Positions 45,610-58,664 of a DNA stretch of 64,000 bases are shown here, piece by piece. Source of the stretch: Metellina segmentata. Taxonomy: Eukaryota > Arthropoda > Arachnida > Araneae > Tetragnathidae. The notes under the pieces were generated by a model that was given only the letters and a program-made list of their open reading frames with translations, was not told where the DNA came from and searched no databases. The position numbers and the translations under genes were made by a program. The first letter of the stretch is position 1; the number at the start of each line of letters is the position of its first letter. The stretch lies in the NCBI GenBank assembly GCA_947359465.1, contig OX375876.1, positions 67,338,998 to 67,402,997 of the forward strand. The letters run 5' to 3'.

Positions 45610-46460
45610 CATTTATCAATTTGTGTTTCCACAGATATTTCAATAAGTTAAATGTGTTTTTAAAACGAAATCTACCCTTCACGCAAAGAAAAATATGACA
45701 GCCGGCTTCAGACTAAATATCACCTTAATCTGGTTTGGAAAATTAAAAAAAACGTATGTTTAACACTTTAAACAGAGTGTTTCACTTGTAACCCAGCGAT
45801 ATGATGGCGTAGTTCGTTGTGAAATACCTTATTACTTGAATTTTCGAGTTTGTAAGATAACTGTATCGGGCACCCTGTACCAGTGCTATCCTCTCTTCAA
45901 GTAATTAATCTTTATGCATGGGACGACAGCTCTTCCAGTTTGTAAGTGGATGTCGTCTCCTCGTGTCCCTCCTCGTGTGTTTCTTTGTTCATTATTGATG
46001 TGCATCCCCAGAATGTTCACCTTGTCCACTACTGAGTAAAATTGTTAACTGTTCAATCATGCGTAACATCCCCACAGGTTTTCGTTTCCGACAGTCAATA
46101 TAATGAAATATTTACAAAGGGAGAGGCCTTAAGCTAATTGATATATACACACATATACTGGTGGAGAAAAACGGAGTAAGATAACGGTGCTAAGAGATCG
46201 AAATATGATTATTTTGTGGTTGATGTTCATAGCATAATTGTAAACCACAACCAAAAATGTCTTAAAGTAACGGTAGAAACGTCACTCAGTTGTAGCAAAA
46301 TAGTTTTTCCATTGTAAATCTAAATTTACTGAACGTAAAACTGAAATAAATTTAAAGTGTGAAAATACATTTGACACGGTTTACATTTTTTTATGGAAAA
46401 TGGCTCCGAGGACAACATGATGATAAACCACATCCCAAAATTTTCAGGTTAGCAATTTTA
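45610..46460. other. No gene recognised
   Basis: AT-rich. A GGGCACCCTGTACCAGTG block near 45868 and AGTGTTTCACTTG near 45776 might be ends of a decayed element, but this was not confirmed. Confidence 0.45.
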
Positions 46461-46464
46461 AAGT

Positions 46465-46785
46465 CTTGATGGGCCGCGGTAGTTGTTGGAAAAGTAACGG
46501 ATCAGCAATCTCAGGGTAGCAAATTTGGAACTCGGTCCAAACTAAGACCGTCGTTTTCAAAGGGACTAGTGAATGTTAAGACGGTCGTGGCCTCGAGTGT
46601 CCTCACTTTGGCGTGGTGAGAAAGTTTGGTAACTAGTGGGGTACTAGTTTAGGTGTTGTTATCGTCATCTGATCGTGGTTCAAATTTACGAGGCGTTGTC
46701 TTTTGTTCTTTCACCTCGGCTTTGATCCTAGACCGTCGCCAATAGTTCCGCCAGTTCAACGTTAATTAATTACCATTGCCAGGTT
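46465..46785 (+). mobile_element. SINE (main family), near full length
   Basis: Head GGGCCGCGGTAGTTGTTGGA ... TCTCAGGGTAGCAAATTTGG, body CGTGGCCTCGAGTGTCC, GGCGTGGTGAGAAAGTTTGG, GGGTACTAGTTTAGGTGTTG, GATCGTGGTTCAAATTTACG and ACCGTCGCCAATAG, ending in an ATTACCATTGCC-like tail. Confidence 0.85.
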
Positions 46786-46789
46786 TTGA

Positions 46790-48700
46790 AGCGTTCTAAA
46801 ATTAAAATGGAGTTATCCCCTATTCGAGAGATTACGCTATTTTAAGCTTCCAAGTATTATGCACTCATTCAAACAGCCCTCTTCAATGTTAGGAAGTTTA
46901 AATAAGTGGATTATTATCATGCTGTCCGGAGCCTTTTATTTAAAATTAAACCTCCACTTAGTGGTTACGAAATTTAACGCATGTTCCAGGCTTGCTCATC
47001 TACTTGAAACTGCGCTTTCAGCTGCTATATTGTAAGCTGGAACAGTAGTGCTTATTTTCGAGAAAAAGGAAAAACTAATTCTTCATCTTGTCGTTATCTT
47101 CCCCCTTTTCTCTCTAGAAGAAAAATTAATCTTCTTTTGAATACGATGCTTTTTCAATGCCGAGAAATTGCAAACGAAACGAAACACCACACTTTAATTA
47201 AACCTTACACAAGCCACGCAATTTCATGTCGATGGTAAATTAAAAAAAAAATCATCCGTTTCAGTAGAACGCCTGCTTCTCGACCGCAGTTGAAGTGTAA
47301 AAAGTGTACATACATATTAAAAATATATAATTAAATGTGCAAATTTCTGGTTCATCAGCCAATTAAAAACTCGTCCAGATGTTTAGAATTCTCTACAATG
47401 TTATTTACTTTCACAAATATTAGCTGCAACTATATAAGGAATCATTGTTTATACAATTTTATGAGAATAGCATCCAAAATAATTCTATTTTCAAATCCAT
47501 TTGAATCCAGTGTTTATTTTTGAGATTGAGATAGTAATCCTAGAATTCTGGTACTAACTCATTTATTAGCCTTCATACAAGCCAATTTAGTCTCTGTTTC
47601 AAAATTTTTAGTAATAATTTCATTTGATTAAACTTCTTATGTATGAATTTGGTTGAACAACTTACATTTTTATTTCAGTATCTTCTAACTCTGGCTGTTT
47701 TTCTTCTTGTTTGATGTATATCTATATAAAAATAGACATATATACAGCTGCTCATCCATTAGTGGACTGTGTATTTAATTTAAGTTCTTCGAAGCTCTCC
47801 GAGGTTTTTACATTAGAATAATATATAATGAATGATATCATTTACAATTTCAACCAAAATTGCATTACATTTCTCAAATCGCATCTTATGCGCTATTAAA
47901 TATCTTATCAATGCTCTATATAGTTCATATTATATTCAGATAATTTGCATGGTGGAGAACACTAAAGAAAGTTGTTAAACTACATTGCATTTATATCTAA
48001 ACGTAATATTATTGATCTAAAACATTTTTAAAGTTTGAAAATGCTTAATCCTAGCAGTAAAAATAGTCCTTCTCTTACTATCATTTCTTAAACTATTCTG
48101 AATTGATGAAATACGAAATTTGTTCTTCAAAATTTTATGTTCAAAATAAATTCAATATTCATTCGGGAATAAATAGAAGTAAATGTTGCGACTGCTGTGT
48201 ATGAATTTAAAACATAAAATATTTATGCAATACAACCATTCTTGTAAAATTTTATAACACTTAGCAATTCACTTGTATGATATTTAAGGGAAATAATTCT
48301 TTATTAAGCTTGAGGGGATAATAAATGTTTAGAAAATCATTTTAATGTGTTAGGGCATTTAAAATTCCATACATACATAAAAATGATCGCACAATTGTTG
48401 CAGCACATATATGAACATAAGAATGCATGAAAATGTATCCAAACTATAGTGAATCATCATAATTATTTAATCATGTCTACTAACGAAGAAATATTCTACC
48501 ATTGTTTTCATTCAGACAAAATTTGCAGTAGATTTCTGTAGTACATCGGCTTTGAATCATTACTTTTATTCCAGTCGTAACATGTGCGTGTAGAATTGTT
48601 TATTTGTCAATATCAATATTCTCTGTACAACCTGTTGCGTTGGCTCCTTTCATGTAAATGCATTTCTTCCTTCATCGACTGTTAAGCGTTTTAATATATG
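46790..48700. other. No gene recognised (possible distal 3' UTR)
   Basis: AT-rich sequence up to the poly(A)-like site at 48706. It could be 3' UTR if the distal signal is used. Confidence 0.4.
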
Positions 48701-48705
48701 ATGAA

Positions 48706-48711
48706 AATAAA
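48706..48711 (+). promoter_or_regulatory. Candidate distal poly(A) signal
   Basis: AATAAA followed about 20 bp later by a GT/T-rich element (GGTGTCTTTATTTTTG). If used by frequenin it would give a 3' UTR of about 4.4 kb that includes the SINE at 46465-46785. Long alternative 3' UTRs are common for neuronal insect genes, but this assignment is inference. Confidence 0.35.
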
Positions 48712-48817
48712 AACCATTTTCTATATTAGGTGTCTTTATTTTTGTCATTACTCATGGATAATCTGTATGCGAATCATAATAATTCTAAGTAAAAACCAAA
48801 AACACGAACTAACCCCT

Positions 48818-48960
48818 ATATAATAAGTAATAATAACTTACTTATTATTACTTACTTATATAATAAGTCACTTAAGTACTTACTTATTACTTACTTATAT
48901 AATAAATCACTCAAGTACTTACTTATTACTTACTTATATAATAAGTAAGTAATAACTTAC
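48818..48960. repeat. Low-complexity repeat of ACTTACTTAT(A/T) modules
   Basis: Two to three ~48-bp units of ACTTATATAATAA followed by GTACTTACTTATT, with internal palindromes (AATAAGTAAG/CTTACTTATT). It forms the left target flank of the hAT element. Confidence 0.85.
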
Positions 48961-48962
48961 AT

Positions 48963-49602
48963 CAGGGGTTCCCAACCTTTTAGTAACTGCGTACCACTTG
49001 AAGTTTAAAGAAATATTTTGCGTAAAACCAGTCCTATATTTTTTAGAAACATGTATACTGTCAGAAAAGTGCCCAATGTCTTATTTTATTTTAATTCAAA
49101 TATTAAGAAATCTTCATATTTTATGATTAATTCACTTGTATTTCGTATTAATGATGCTTTAATAAAGGAAAAAAAAAACGATTATTGAAAATTACAGTTT
49201 TATTTTTTACTCACGGGTCAAAAAACAAATAATTTTAAATAACTAGTACAAACTAAGCAAACAAAGATTAAAGTAATCAAAAATCAATTTTTAGTGCGAA
49301 ACTTGTTTGTCTTTTATTAAAATATAAATATCAGGAGCAATGGAGCTTAACTTCACTCTTAAATCCTCTTCAACACTTACTCTGTTTCTATATTCATTTT
49401 TATACACAAAAGTTCAGAAAAACCACTCTCACACAAGTAACTAGTAACAAATGGCATAAGAAATAGCATATCGTGGTTGTACATACTAAAAAATTGAACT
49501 AACTTCGTGGAATATTTGGGTCGCTCGTATCATCCTTGCATACCACCTGAAACGTTGCCGCGTACCACCAGTGATACGCTCACCACGGGTTGGGAATCCC
49601 TG
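48963..49602 (-). mobile_element. hAT deletion derivative (640 bp) with transposase remnant
   Basis: Ends CAGGGGTTCCCAACC and GGTTGGGAATCCCTG. Perfect 8-bp duplication ACTTACAT at 48955-48962 and 49603-49610. The minus strand near 49270-49470 encodes a decayed TYLCESGFSE segment, then after a frameshift EYRNRVSVEEDLRVKLSS, the C-terminal hallmark of hAT (ZBED5/SCAND3-like) transposases. The remainder of the transposase is deleted. Confidence 0.92.
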
Positions 49603-49923
49603 ACTTACATATTAACCTAATTTCCATGGAAGTCCCCTATTAACATTGCTGGTGGTTGTCTCCATAAGGTATTAAAACTATTCAGATCTTGGACTAGATA
49701 TATCTTCTCACATCCGGCATCTTAATAAATTGCAAAATATATCGAATGATCAATGTCTCTACGTGTAAAAATTATCTAAAAGGATCTCACGAAACATTTC
49801 TGAAAAGTTTTATCAAAATACATGAATTATTAATAGTTAATTGTTGGTGATAGAGCAGCTCATCATCTTGGATGTTGTCAAGCAGTCTACTACTTTGTTT
49901 CATAGAGATCAGCAGTCAACAAT

Positions 49924-50100
49924 ATGACAGACAGTGCTTCAAGTATCACCGCTCTGGTAATGTCTTCTCTCATCACCACATTATCAATGAGGTCAAAGAA
50001 AAACTGGTTACCTCAAATTAACATATCTTGGCTAAAAGCACACACTAGCATTGAGGGAAACGAACAAGCAAACTTACTTCAGATTCTTAATATAATTAAC
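49924..50100 (+). pseudogene. LINE RNase H domain remnant
   Basis: The open frame encodes TDSASSITAL and ISWLKAHTSIEGNEQANLL, matching the xDSxxxxxAL and ISWVKAHxGIxGNExAD(x)LA motifs of RNase H domains from non-LTR retrotransposons (Jockey/I/R1-like clades). No reverse transcriptase around it, so this is a small degraded scrap. Confidence 0.8.
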
Positions 50101-50147
50101 GTTTTGAATACGGCTATAGATACAACATGCGCGATTTTTATAACTTT

Positions 50148-50237
50148 CAAGGTACAACTATAGGCCGTAGTCTAAATTCCTCCTTGGCACGATCAAGGTA
50201 CAACTGCTGTTCAGTCTAAATTCCTTCTTGGCACACA
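50148..50237 (+). repeat. ~50-bp tandem duplication
   Basis: AAGGTACAACT ... GTCTAAATTCCTCCTTGGCAC appears twice in a row with small differences. Confidence 0.8.
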
Positions 50238-50239
50238 TA

Positions 50240-51250
50240 TATATACACACACACAAACTTATGGGTACAAGTGAGACCACAATTACAGAATTATATTTTA
50301 ACTTTTGGAGTGGTTTTGAATGCCCTTTAAAATCATTTCATGTAAAAATGAAAGACAGCGTATTATTGCAGCTAGTTGGGTCATCAGTTAATCAGCTATC
50401 AATGTTTTTGCCATGTAGCACTCTTGTACTTGGAATGTAATATTTCTGATTTCTAAAATAATTATGACAAATAATTGATGAGATATTCATGATAAATTTT
50501 TTTTCTAGGAAATATTTTCGTATCTTGAAAATTGTTCTAAGAGTTTAAAGCAAGACTGCTTCTTTCCAAAGTAATTGTATTCTGTAGAGACGAAACAATG
50601 TTATCTATTATAGTTTTTCCAAAAAACGGAAGGTCAATTTTCAGAGGGTCGTAAAAAGAAAAAAATCATTATTTTTAACGAATGTTTGAGATTGCAAATT
50701 ATAATAAAATAGCTTCTACTCTTAACCTCGATCTTCTGTCAAACAAAATGTAACTTTCATAAGTCGTTTTCAGAAAATTTTCTTACCGATCAGCATTAGA
50801 AGATCAGCAAATTTTAAAATTCACTTTACTCCAAACAGCATACAGTTTTAAATCGATTCTTTGTGGCCCATTTATTCGTAGGTTGAGAGTTCTGATATAT
50901 AAATGGAAACTTCATACCTATTTAGAATGATAACTGGTGCTACTTTAGTATCAATCACAGGTTTTAATTAAATAGATTAATATAATTAGAAATTACAAAA
51001 ACAAAGGGAAGTTTTAGGAATTTTAAATGAAGCCATGTCTTTATTAATGTTTTACTCAAAATAATGGTCCATTATAAAAATTATAAAATTAGGAAATAAA
51101 TATTAATTTCGGTTTTACCAGATAAAAAATGGCAACAACTGTTATCAGGATTTCACTTGTAATTTTTGCAAAATACGAGTTTATGAACAAAATGTAAGTA
51201 AAGGAAAATTGAATGTTTTAATAATTTCATATCGTTAGTCAAATAGTTAA
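50240..51250 (-). mobile_element. Diverged Helitron fragment (family B interior)
   Basis: Shares, in the same order, several blocks with the Helitron at 56397-58655: TTTTAACTTTTGGAGTGG / TTTTAAGTTTTGGAGTGA, ACAGTTTTAAAT(C/T)GA and CATACCTATTTAGAATGATA / CGTATCTATTTAGAATGATA. No termini preserved. Confidence 0.6.
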
Positions 51251-51929
51251 AAATTATTGATATTTTGGAAATAAACATAAAATTACTTCAAATAAATTAG
51301 TGTTAATATTATAATTTTAATTCCATACATATATATTTGTGTGTGTGTTGAAAATGGTACAGTATGTGATACAGCAAGTTCGTGAATTTTAAGTATTAAT
51401 GTAAATGATTAGTTGTTTTAAATTAATTCAATCACATTTTTGAAGATTCAATTATTGTACACAAAAATATGTATTTTTATTAACAGCTTAGTTATATTAA
51501 ATTATATGATACGTTAGTAACAGCTGATGTTGTGCAAACAAACATTACTTTTTTATTTGTCAATTAAATTTTAGATATAAATTGCAGAAAAAATAAAATA
51601 ACTATACTCAAAATAAGTAATAAAACTTATCACATTGTATTGCCACTAAAGCAGAGTACAAGGGTTCGTAGTAGTTTTGGTGTGTCGTAAACTCAAGTCA
51701 TTTTTTGCACTAAAAGACGAGTTGAAAGGTCGCTGTGGGAGCGAGAACGTAAAATACCTTTGCTTCCTTTAACAAATATAGCAGGAGTCTTATTTTCAAA
51801 AGTATAGCAAACAGTTAAAGTTACTATACATTCAGCTGTACTGCAAATAGTTGGAAGTGTTACTTAAACACTTGATCAGTAATGCACTTTTACATTATAT
51901 ACATCATAAATATACATACATGTTACATT

Positions 51930-52320
51930 GTTGTTGACGTGCGGGCCATATATGGCCCAATTGGGGGTGCCATTGCCCCGAAGGGTTGGACTTCTTCATA
52001 CATGACACATCCGTTTTACAGGAAGGTCCCTTTCACACATCCATTCACTCACACAAATCGTAATTTAGATCCCAATCAGAGGCCGATAACCCCCTGATCA
52101 GGTACCCCCAGAGGTATTGATTTGTTATGGAAACATGGGGGACTTTGTGACCACGACCTATTTAACGTGCCCCAGCCACCATTAGAGAACACGACGGTCT
52201 TTAGCCAGGTCTAAGCGCCGATCTCGCAACCATCAGAATTGCAGGGTCCGCTGAGGACAGAACCCACAACCCTTCCTATGCGAGGCCGACGCTCTACTGA
52301 ATGAGCTACCCTGGCTACAT
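51930..52320 (-). mobile_element. Second tRNA-derived SINE family, minus strand
   Basis: Read on the minus strand from the right end: GCCAGGGTAGCTCATTCAGT (A-box-like) and GGGTTGTGGGTTCTGTCC (B-box-like), then a GC-richer body (GCTAAAGACCGTCGTGTTC ... GGGGGTACCTGATCAGGGGG). Different from the main SINE family. The tail near 51930-51970 contains the palindrome GGCCATATATGGCC. Confidence 0.75.
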
Positions 52321-52324
52321 GTTA

Positions 52325-53536
52325 CATTAAAGTACATAATATAACATGAACTTAGAACATGAAATGAACAAATTATACAGGATGATTCGGAACACAGAAC
52401 CAACTTCAATGGTTGTTAACTAAATGAATAAAATTTGTATATGAATGTATAGACTCAAGTGAAGTGCTTAGGTGCAAACACAAGTATTGCGCAGGAAACG
52501 AAACAAAAAATGATTATTTTCATCATTATTTTACGAATACTTACTTAAATTTTTTACAATAACTGCTCTAAATTGTTACCATCGACAGTAATTCAAACTT
52601 TCTAAACCCACCTTTAAAATGCTGGGTTCCTGCAAAGGAACGATGTTCAAGTACGGTAAACCAAACTGCACACTCTAGTGAAGAAAAAGTCTGCCAATCT
52701 ATTCAGCGACGCCGTCAAGCTTGCATTAATGGTGGAGGCACCGTTAAGCAGTTATTGTTAATAAGTAACTGTAAAATAATAATGTAAATTAATATTTTGT
52801 TTTATTTCTTGTGCAATTTTCTAGTTTGCGTCTAAACGTGTCGCTTGCACCCATATCGCACCCTAGCACAAGAAGTGACACATGTCAAAAAATAAAAATT
52901 TTGATGTTATGTCATTGAAAAATATGTATGACGTGCCCCAGTATGTTATATAACAGTTCTATAGAATATAATAGAAGTTACCACCATAAATACTTACCTA
53001 AAATGTAAAAGAATCATACTATTTCAATATAAGTTTCATAGTATCCTTTAAGTTGATGTTTCTCAAATTCTGCAATTTTGAGTTGTGTCACTTTTCTTTA
53101 CAAGGTCCGATATGTTGCTGTGCAAAAAGTGATTATTTATTGTTCTCTAACACCCCTTGAAATGTGTCCCATGAGTTTAGAATGACCTTGTAGTTGTAGT
53201 AACTCGTGTAGAAAGCAATGGCCATAGTGACAAACTGAACCACTAAATAAATCATAGGAGTGTTAAAATTTATCAATTCGTGATTTTCAAGTTTCGAAGC
53301 ATTATCTTTCAAATTAAGTAATCTGTGTGCAGTGTTTTGTGACGTAGTCAGGTTTAAGATCAAGTTAACACATTATGCTTATTAAACATTATAATCGGAG
53401 TGTCTTAAGTACAAATTATTTTTCTCTACTCCCTGTGTAATTATGATTCAAATTATGATTTATGTTAATATTATTCCTTCAATTACACCCTTATGCACGC
53501 ATGTGTAATAGTATTGTATCTGCTTGGAAGAATTCT

Positions 53537-53540
<4 letters not shown>
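52325..53540. other. No gene recognised
   Basis: AT-rich, with a 76-codon minus frame at 53133-53363 that lacks a motif. Confidence 0.55.

Positions 53541-53542
<2 letters not shown>

Positions 53543-53581
<39 letters not shown>
53543..53581. repeat. (GA)n microsatellite
   Basis: About 19 GA dinucleotides. Confidence 0.92.
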
Positions 53582-53584
<3 letters not shown>

Positions 53585-53589
53585 GCCGT

Positions 53590-56390
53590 AAAAAAAAATA
53601 ATAAAACTCATAAAAAGAAAATATTGATTTATTCTGTTGATTTTGATATAAATTCTTTGATTTAAAATAAATTTTCAACACATTGTTCCAAAAATACTCA
53701 GTTTACGGGAGCAACCTATCACCAACCAGCCCCATTGAATCATATAAGCTATTATTAACATTTAAGTTAAAGAAACAAAATTTAAAAAATTGAAGCGAGC
53801 GGAGAATAATTATTAAATACAACAATGTATTGATTTTATTGATGAAAATTGTGGTATTCTAATGTAGCTGAAGAAGTAAAATTTAAATTAAATATACGAA
53901 ATTAAAGTATTGGAGAGAGTATTGATAAAAAGCCAGAGAAAAATTTTATGTATTTAGTTTATTAATTTAAAATTATGATATTACATAACAAAGATGAGCT
54001 AGAGATATGACATTTAATATTTAAAAAAACTAAGATGCTATTGAAAGGCCTAAAATATGAGAATATCGATACTTGAATTTAAGTTAAATAATCTAATAGA
54101 GTAGTGAAGAAGAACTAGTAAATATTATATATTGAGTTGAATTTATTATGAAAATTATAATTTTAGAATTAAGTTTGAATTGAAGAAATGTAATAGAATA
54201 TTTTAAGTAAAATTAAGATTCTATGGAAAATAAAGGCCTAGTGCTAGCTAATTTTAAAATTTGAAATCAAAGGATTTTGAAGAAAATTTACAAAATTCTT
54301 AACAATTCAACCTAAAAAAGATTTTTGAATTATTATATCGTTTGGAGACTTTTCTGTTGATGTATATGAAATATTAAGAGAGACCTTAGCAATGAAATTT
54401 AAAAGAAACTATGAAAGATTCAAATTTACTATTGAGATGAAGTACATATTGGTCTTAAAACATAATATTTCGGTAAAGTCACTGTCAATTAAATGTAAGA
54501 GGTTCGATACTTAATAAAACAGAGTAAATATTGAGTGAAACATTTTAATTTTGTTATTATGGAGTAGTTATGAATATATAAACTTATAAATGCAACAATG
54601 CATGAATTGCAAGCAGCTATAGCTCAGAGTATTTAATGGTCTATGGAAACATTTGGGGAAAAATATCTTCTTTGAAGTGAGCCAATAGTGGGAAAATTAA
54701 ATTATTAAACACATTTATTGTGGTATATTGAATATATAAACTTATAAATGCAATAATTCATAAATTGCACACACAACCTTATGCTCTACAACTTAAGTCC
54801 TGTTACTCAAAAAACCAATGATATTTATTTATCGTCCATTAATCAAGTTAAAGTATTCCTTATATTCCTTACTCTATACATAGTTGCGTCACCTAAAACT
54901 ATTTTTGCTTTAATATTTATATCATACGGTGATTTAAAGTCATTGCAAGGAAAACATTAAATATATATATAGCAAGTTAGGTTATCGCAACTTTAGTTTA
55001 CCTTGGATCTCTTAACTTACTCGTATATTTATTAATAATAATCTGAATCGTTGTAATGCTCATTGCATTTCATGTACGCTTCATCATTATGATTTTGGTA
55101 CCAATATACCGGACTCAAGAGCAAGATGCAACATACCAGTTTCATATGAATATAAAAAATCTGAAACTTGATGCTATTAGATAATATTACCTTAAAAATT
55201 GTTTTGTTGAACCTTTTCCCTAAAAATAATTATGTAGTCTATCAAAACTGTCATCTTGAACTTGTTGAACCAAAGTAATAGTTTTCAGTGATTTTAATTC
55301 AGTGTTCAATTATTAAGTTTTCAAATCTGCTCTAAAAATAAATCTCAATCAATACACTATTTCCTATCAATATAAAAGCATTTACTCCACCATTTTGGGT
55401 ACAAATAAGTAGTTCAGTAAAAGTACGAGTTCCTTTCTGAGACAATATTTGCTATTTCACGTTACCAAAAGATGTTTCTGGAAAGATCTCAGTGCATACT
55501 AGTATTTCAATAGTATCTGTAATGAAATATTATAACAAGGAAGAGGAAATTTTACGAAACAGCTTTTAAAGCCTGGTTTTACTATGTACTTATATACATA
55601 CTTATCAGAACTTATACATACCTTTTACATATGTATACGTACTGATACATGTCTTAAAACGGTTGCTAAATATTATCATACTTACCAACTTCTTTACTCT
55701 TTCATATGCCTTCGAATTGAAAGAACTGTAATAAATTTTAAGAACAAGATAACAATGAAAAATAAGTCAGAAATGGAATCTTTCCTGAAACCTCTTTCAA
55801 TGTCTCAAATGGTACGACAGAAAATAATAGCTCTGTCAAACAGAAGAAAGAAATCCAATTATTTTTTAAGGACAAAAGCACTCCAAAAAAGCCTTCGATA
55901 AACAGAGATTTTAAATTTGAAAATATTGTTTCAGTGCAGGGATTGAATGGGAATTTTTCTTACTTCCTTAAACTTTCCATTCAATGTGTTTCTTTTGCTC
56001 TGACTAAAGCGCAAAAGCAATAGAAGCTCTTACGAAACTTACTCCCGGAGGATCGAATTACAGGTGTACAAAGTTTTCAAAGAAATGAAATTGCTCATCC
56101 GATTGAAATTAAATTGCAATAATCAGTTTTTCGTTCAGGTGAAGTTAACTTCGAAACTTTTCATCGTTCCAATTACGATCGTAAATCAATTTTTGAATTT
56201 GATATCGAGTTTTGCATTTAATCTATATTGAGCAACGAGATTAATGCCAAATGTCTGTTGGTAAGATGGTTGGATTTTAGGGCATAAAGGCTATATTTGT
56301 CCAAGCTGTGCCAAACAACATCAAATGAATGGACAATACACAAGGATAGTTTCACTTGTAGCGTGCTTAGCCACCACTACTTATCTATAT
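53590..56390. other. AT-rich intergenic stretch, nothing recognised
   Basis: Includes a 105-codon plus frame (55584-55901) with Lys/Arg-rich C-terminal half and no known motif. TATAAACTTATAAATGCAA-like blocks recur at 54576 and 54734. Nothing else identified. Confidence 0.5.
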
Positions 56391-56396
56391 ATATAA

Positions 56397-58655
56397 CTAG
56401 CAGAAATACCCGGCTCTGCTCGGGTTGAATTAATAATATGTTGAATGAAAAGTCATCATCAATTCTTTTTCATAAAAGAATGTTAACATTTAACTTCTCC
56501 ATCGCCTATACAATTTACTTTGGACACAAATATGTATATATGTTGTATACAACTATATAATCCATTTCATATTCGTCACACTTCTGCTGAAGTTGATTTT
56601 AAGTTTTGGAGTGACTGCGAATTTTCCCGTGCATTCAATTTCAGTAAAAATGGCGAATTTTTGGTGGATAGTCGTGCATCTAGTTTTCCTATGAATATGT
56701 TTTCATTGTGCCATTCTTTCACCTAGTATGCGGCAGTTTCGAATTTCATCATCAATATGAGAAGATGGTAAATTAAACTGTTACAGCATTCGTTACTAAT
56801 TTAGTTTGAAGCAAACGCAATTTTTCTTAAAAATTCCGTTCAGCGGCAGGTGGAATAAGGGAACTTCTGTTAGATATATAAAGCAGAGTTGATGTTTGTC
56901 TGTTCTCTACACTAATCCACCTATTGACCAATCCACACATTTGATACACTTATATTTTAGAACCCTGTGGATATGATAGGCTACATATTAACCTGCGTTC
57001 TATATGTCCAAGGGGGCTAAAAATTTACGGCATCCGTGAATAATTTAATTTGAAGCAAACGCACTTTTTTCCAGAAAATTACATTCAGTGGCATGTGAAA
57101 TAACATTGCTTTTGTTAGAAATACATGTCATCATTAAACCCAATCGATTAATTGATTTTACTCGCTTTTACAAAAAGAAAATAATTTTCAACGAACGAAT
57201 CACATGCATCTAAGTTGGGTAAGAACAGCTTCAATAAATAGAGTAAGCAACCTCAACTTTCTGTCTCTTTTTTTTTCTAAGACGTAAAATTTCAATTTTT
57301 CAAAATTACTTAGTGTGATATTATTCCAAGATCAACAAAGTCTTGTAAAAATTCCCTTTTCTCCAACACACATACAGTTTTAAATTGAACCCTTATGGTA
57401 TTTTTAAGATAAGAAATTTGGTTTCTAAATGGAAAGCACGTATCTATTTAGAATGATAGATGTAGTTACTTGACTATGGCGTAAATTTTCAATAACATCC
57501 ATGAAACACGAAAAACAAATGAAATTTAGTTTATTTTAATCGGCTTTCAATGAAAAGCTATATCAAAATTTTGAAATATATTTTGAACTACAAAGTATGA
57601 CTACCCGTTTTAATTAAACGTAACCCATCTTATTTTAAAGTTAGTTTTGAAATTTTTCATGTCATTTTAAAATAATAAATTACACACTTAAAATATATTT
57701 TGATTTGTAAATTTTATTTTCTACACACTATTACGTATTCAACCAAAGATTTAAAGAAAGTTGGTGGAAATATACATATACCACCACGAAAGTACCCATG
57801 TCTAGTGATATTTTGCAGGAAATAAATAAAATCCAACTCCTAAATAATAATTCTGGAATAGGTAATATACCAGAATACATAAGCAAACGGAAACAAAATT
57901 CCGATCCTTAAAAAAGGCAGATTTCTGAAGAAAAAAAATCTGTTCTAGAGTGTTGAATTTTGACTTCCTGAATATATACTGAAGTAAAACAATTCGAAAA
58001 AAAAATTGGAACAATGTTGATAAAGACAATGATTCATAAGCAAAAAGAACACATATTTATAATACTTGGGAATCCCCAAATATGACCGCAATCATCTCGT
58101 TTTCTACTCAAATACCCAAAAACGAATCATAAATCAAATTAAAAAATTAAAAATTAATTCTGAGGTTGCCAGATTACCGAGTAGCGAAACTACGCTTTTA
58201 TGAACAATGATTTTATCGTTTGTGCTTTTCGTGCTCCATTATAAAATTTAAGTAAATATAAAATTAAATGTTCTAAATATTCTTTCTTCGTCAATCAAAT
58301 ATTTATAAATATTATTTTCATCATGGAAATAAGTAAAAATTCAGTTGAAACATGAACATTATAATTTAATTTATTTTAAGAAAATTGTTTTTCGATCAAC
58401 ACTGGTAAAGCAATCTGAGATGCGTGCAGCAATAGTTTTGCACTTAATGTTATTTCAATGGCGATTTCAAATTGATTTTGGCTTAGGCCTTAGGTCAATT
58501 TTAGGCATCTTAGGATTCGAATTTTTCAAAATCCTTTCTTAGTGCACCCCTACGGTATAAGAAGAATCCCTCTGCAAAATTTCAGCTTCCTAGGACTTGT
58601 AGTTCTTGAGATACAGTGATGAGTCAGTGAGTGAGTGGTATTTGAATTTTATAGA
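56397..58655 (-). mobile_element. Helitron family B, non-autonomous (2,259 bp)
   Basis: On the minus strand it starts TCTATAAAATTCAAATACC after an A and ends with a hairpin (CCCG ... CGGG in CAACCCGAGCAGAGCCGGGT) about 10 bp before CTAG, followed by T. These are canonical Helitron features. The interior is non-coding; a ~90 bp segment (TTTGAAGCAAACGCA ...) is repeated near 56809 and 57048, flanking ~240 bp that opens with GATATATAAAGCAGAGTTGA. Confidence 0.85.
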
Positions 58656-58664
58656 TATATATTA

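Noticed and set aside
55584..55901. 105-codon plus frame with a basic C-terminal half
   Set aside because: No motif, AT-rich codons, no splice or promoter context that I could support.
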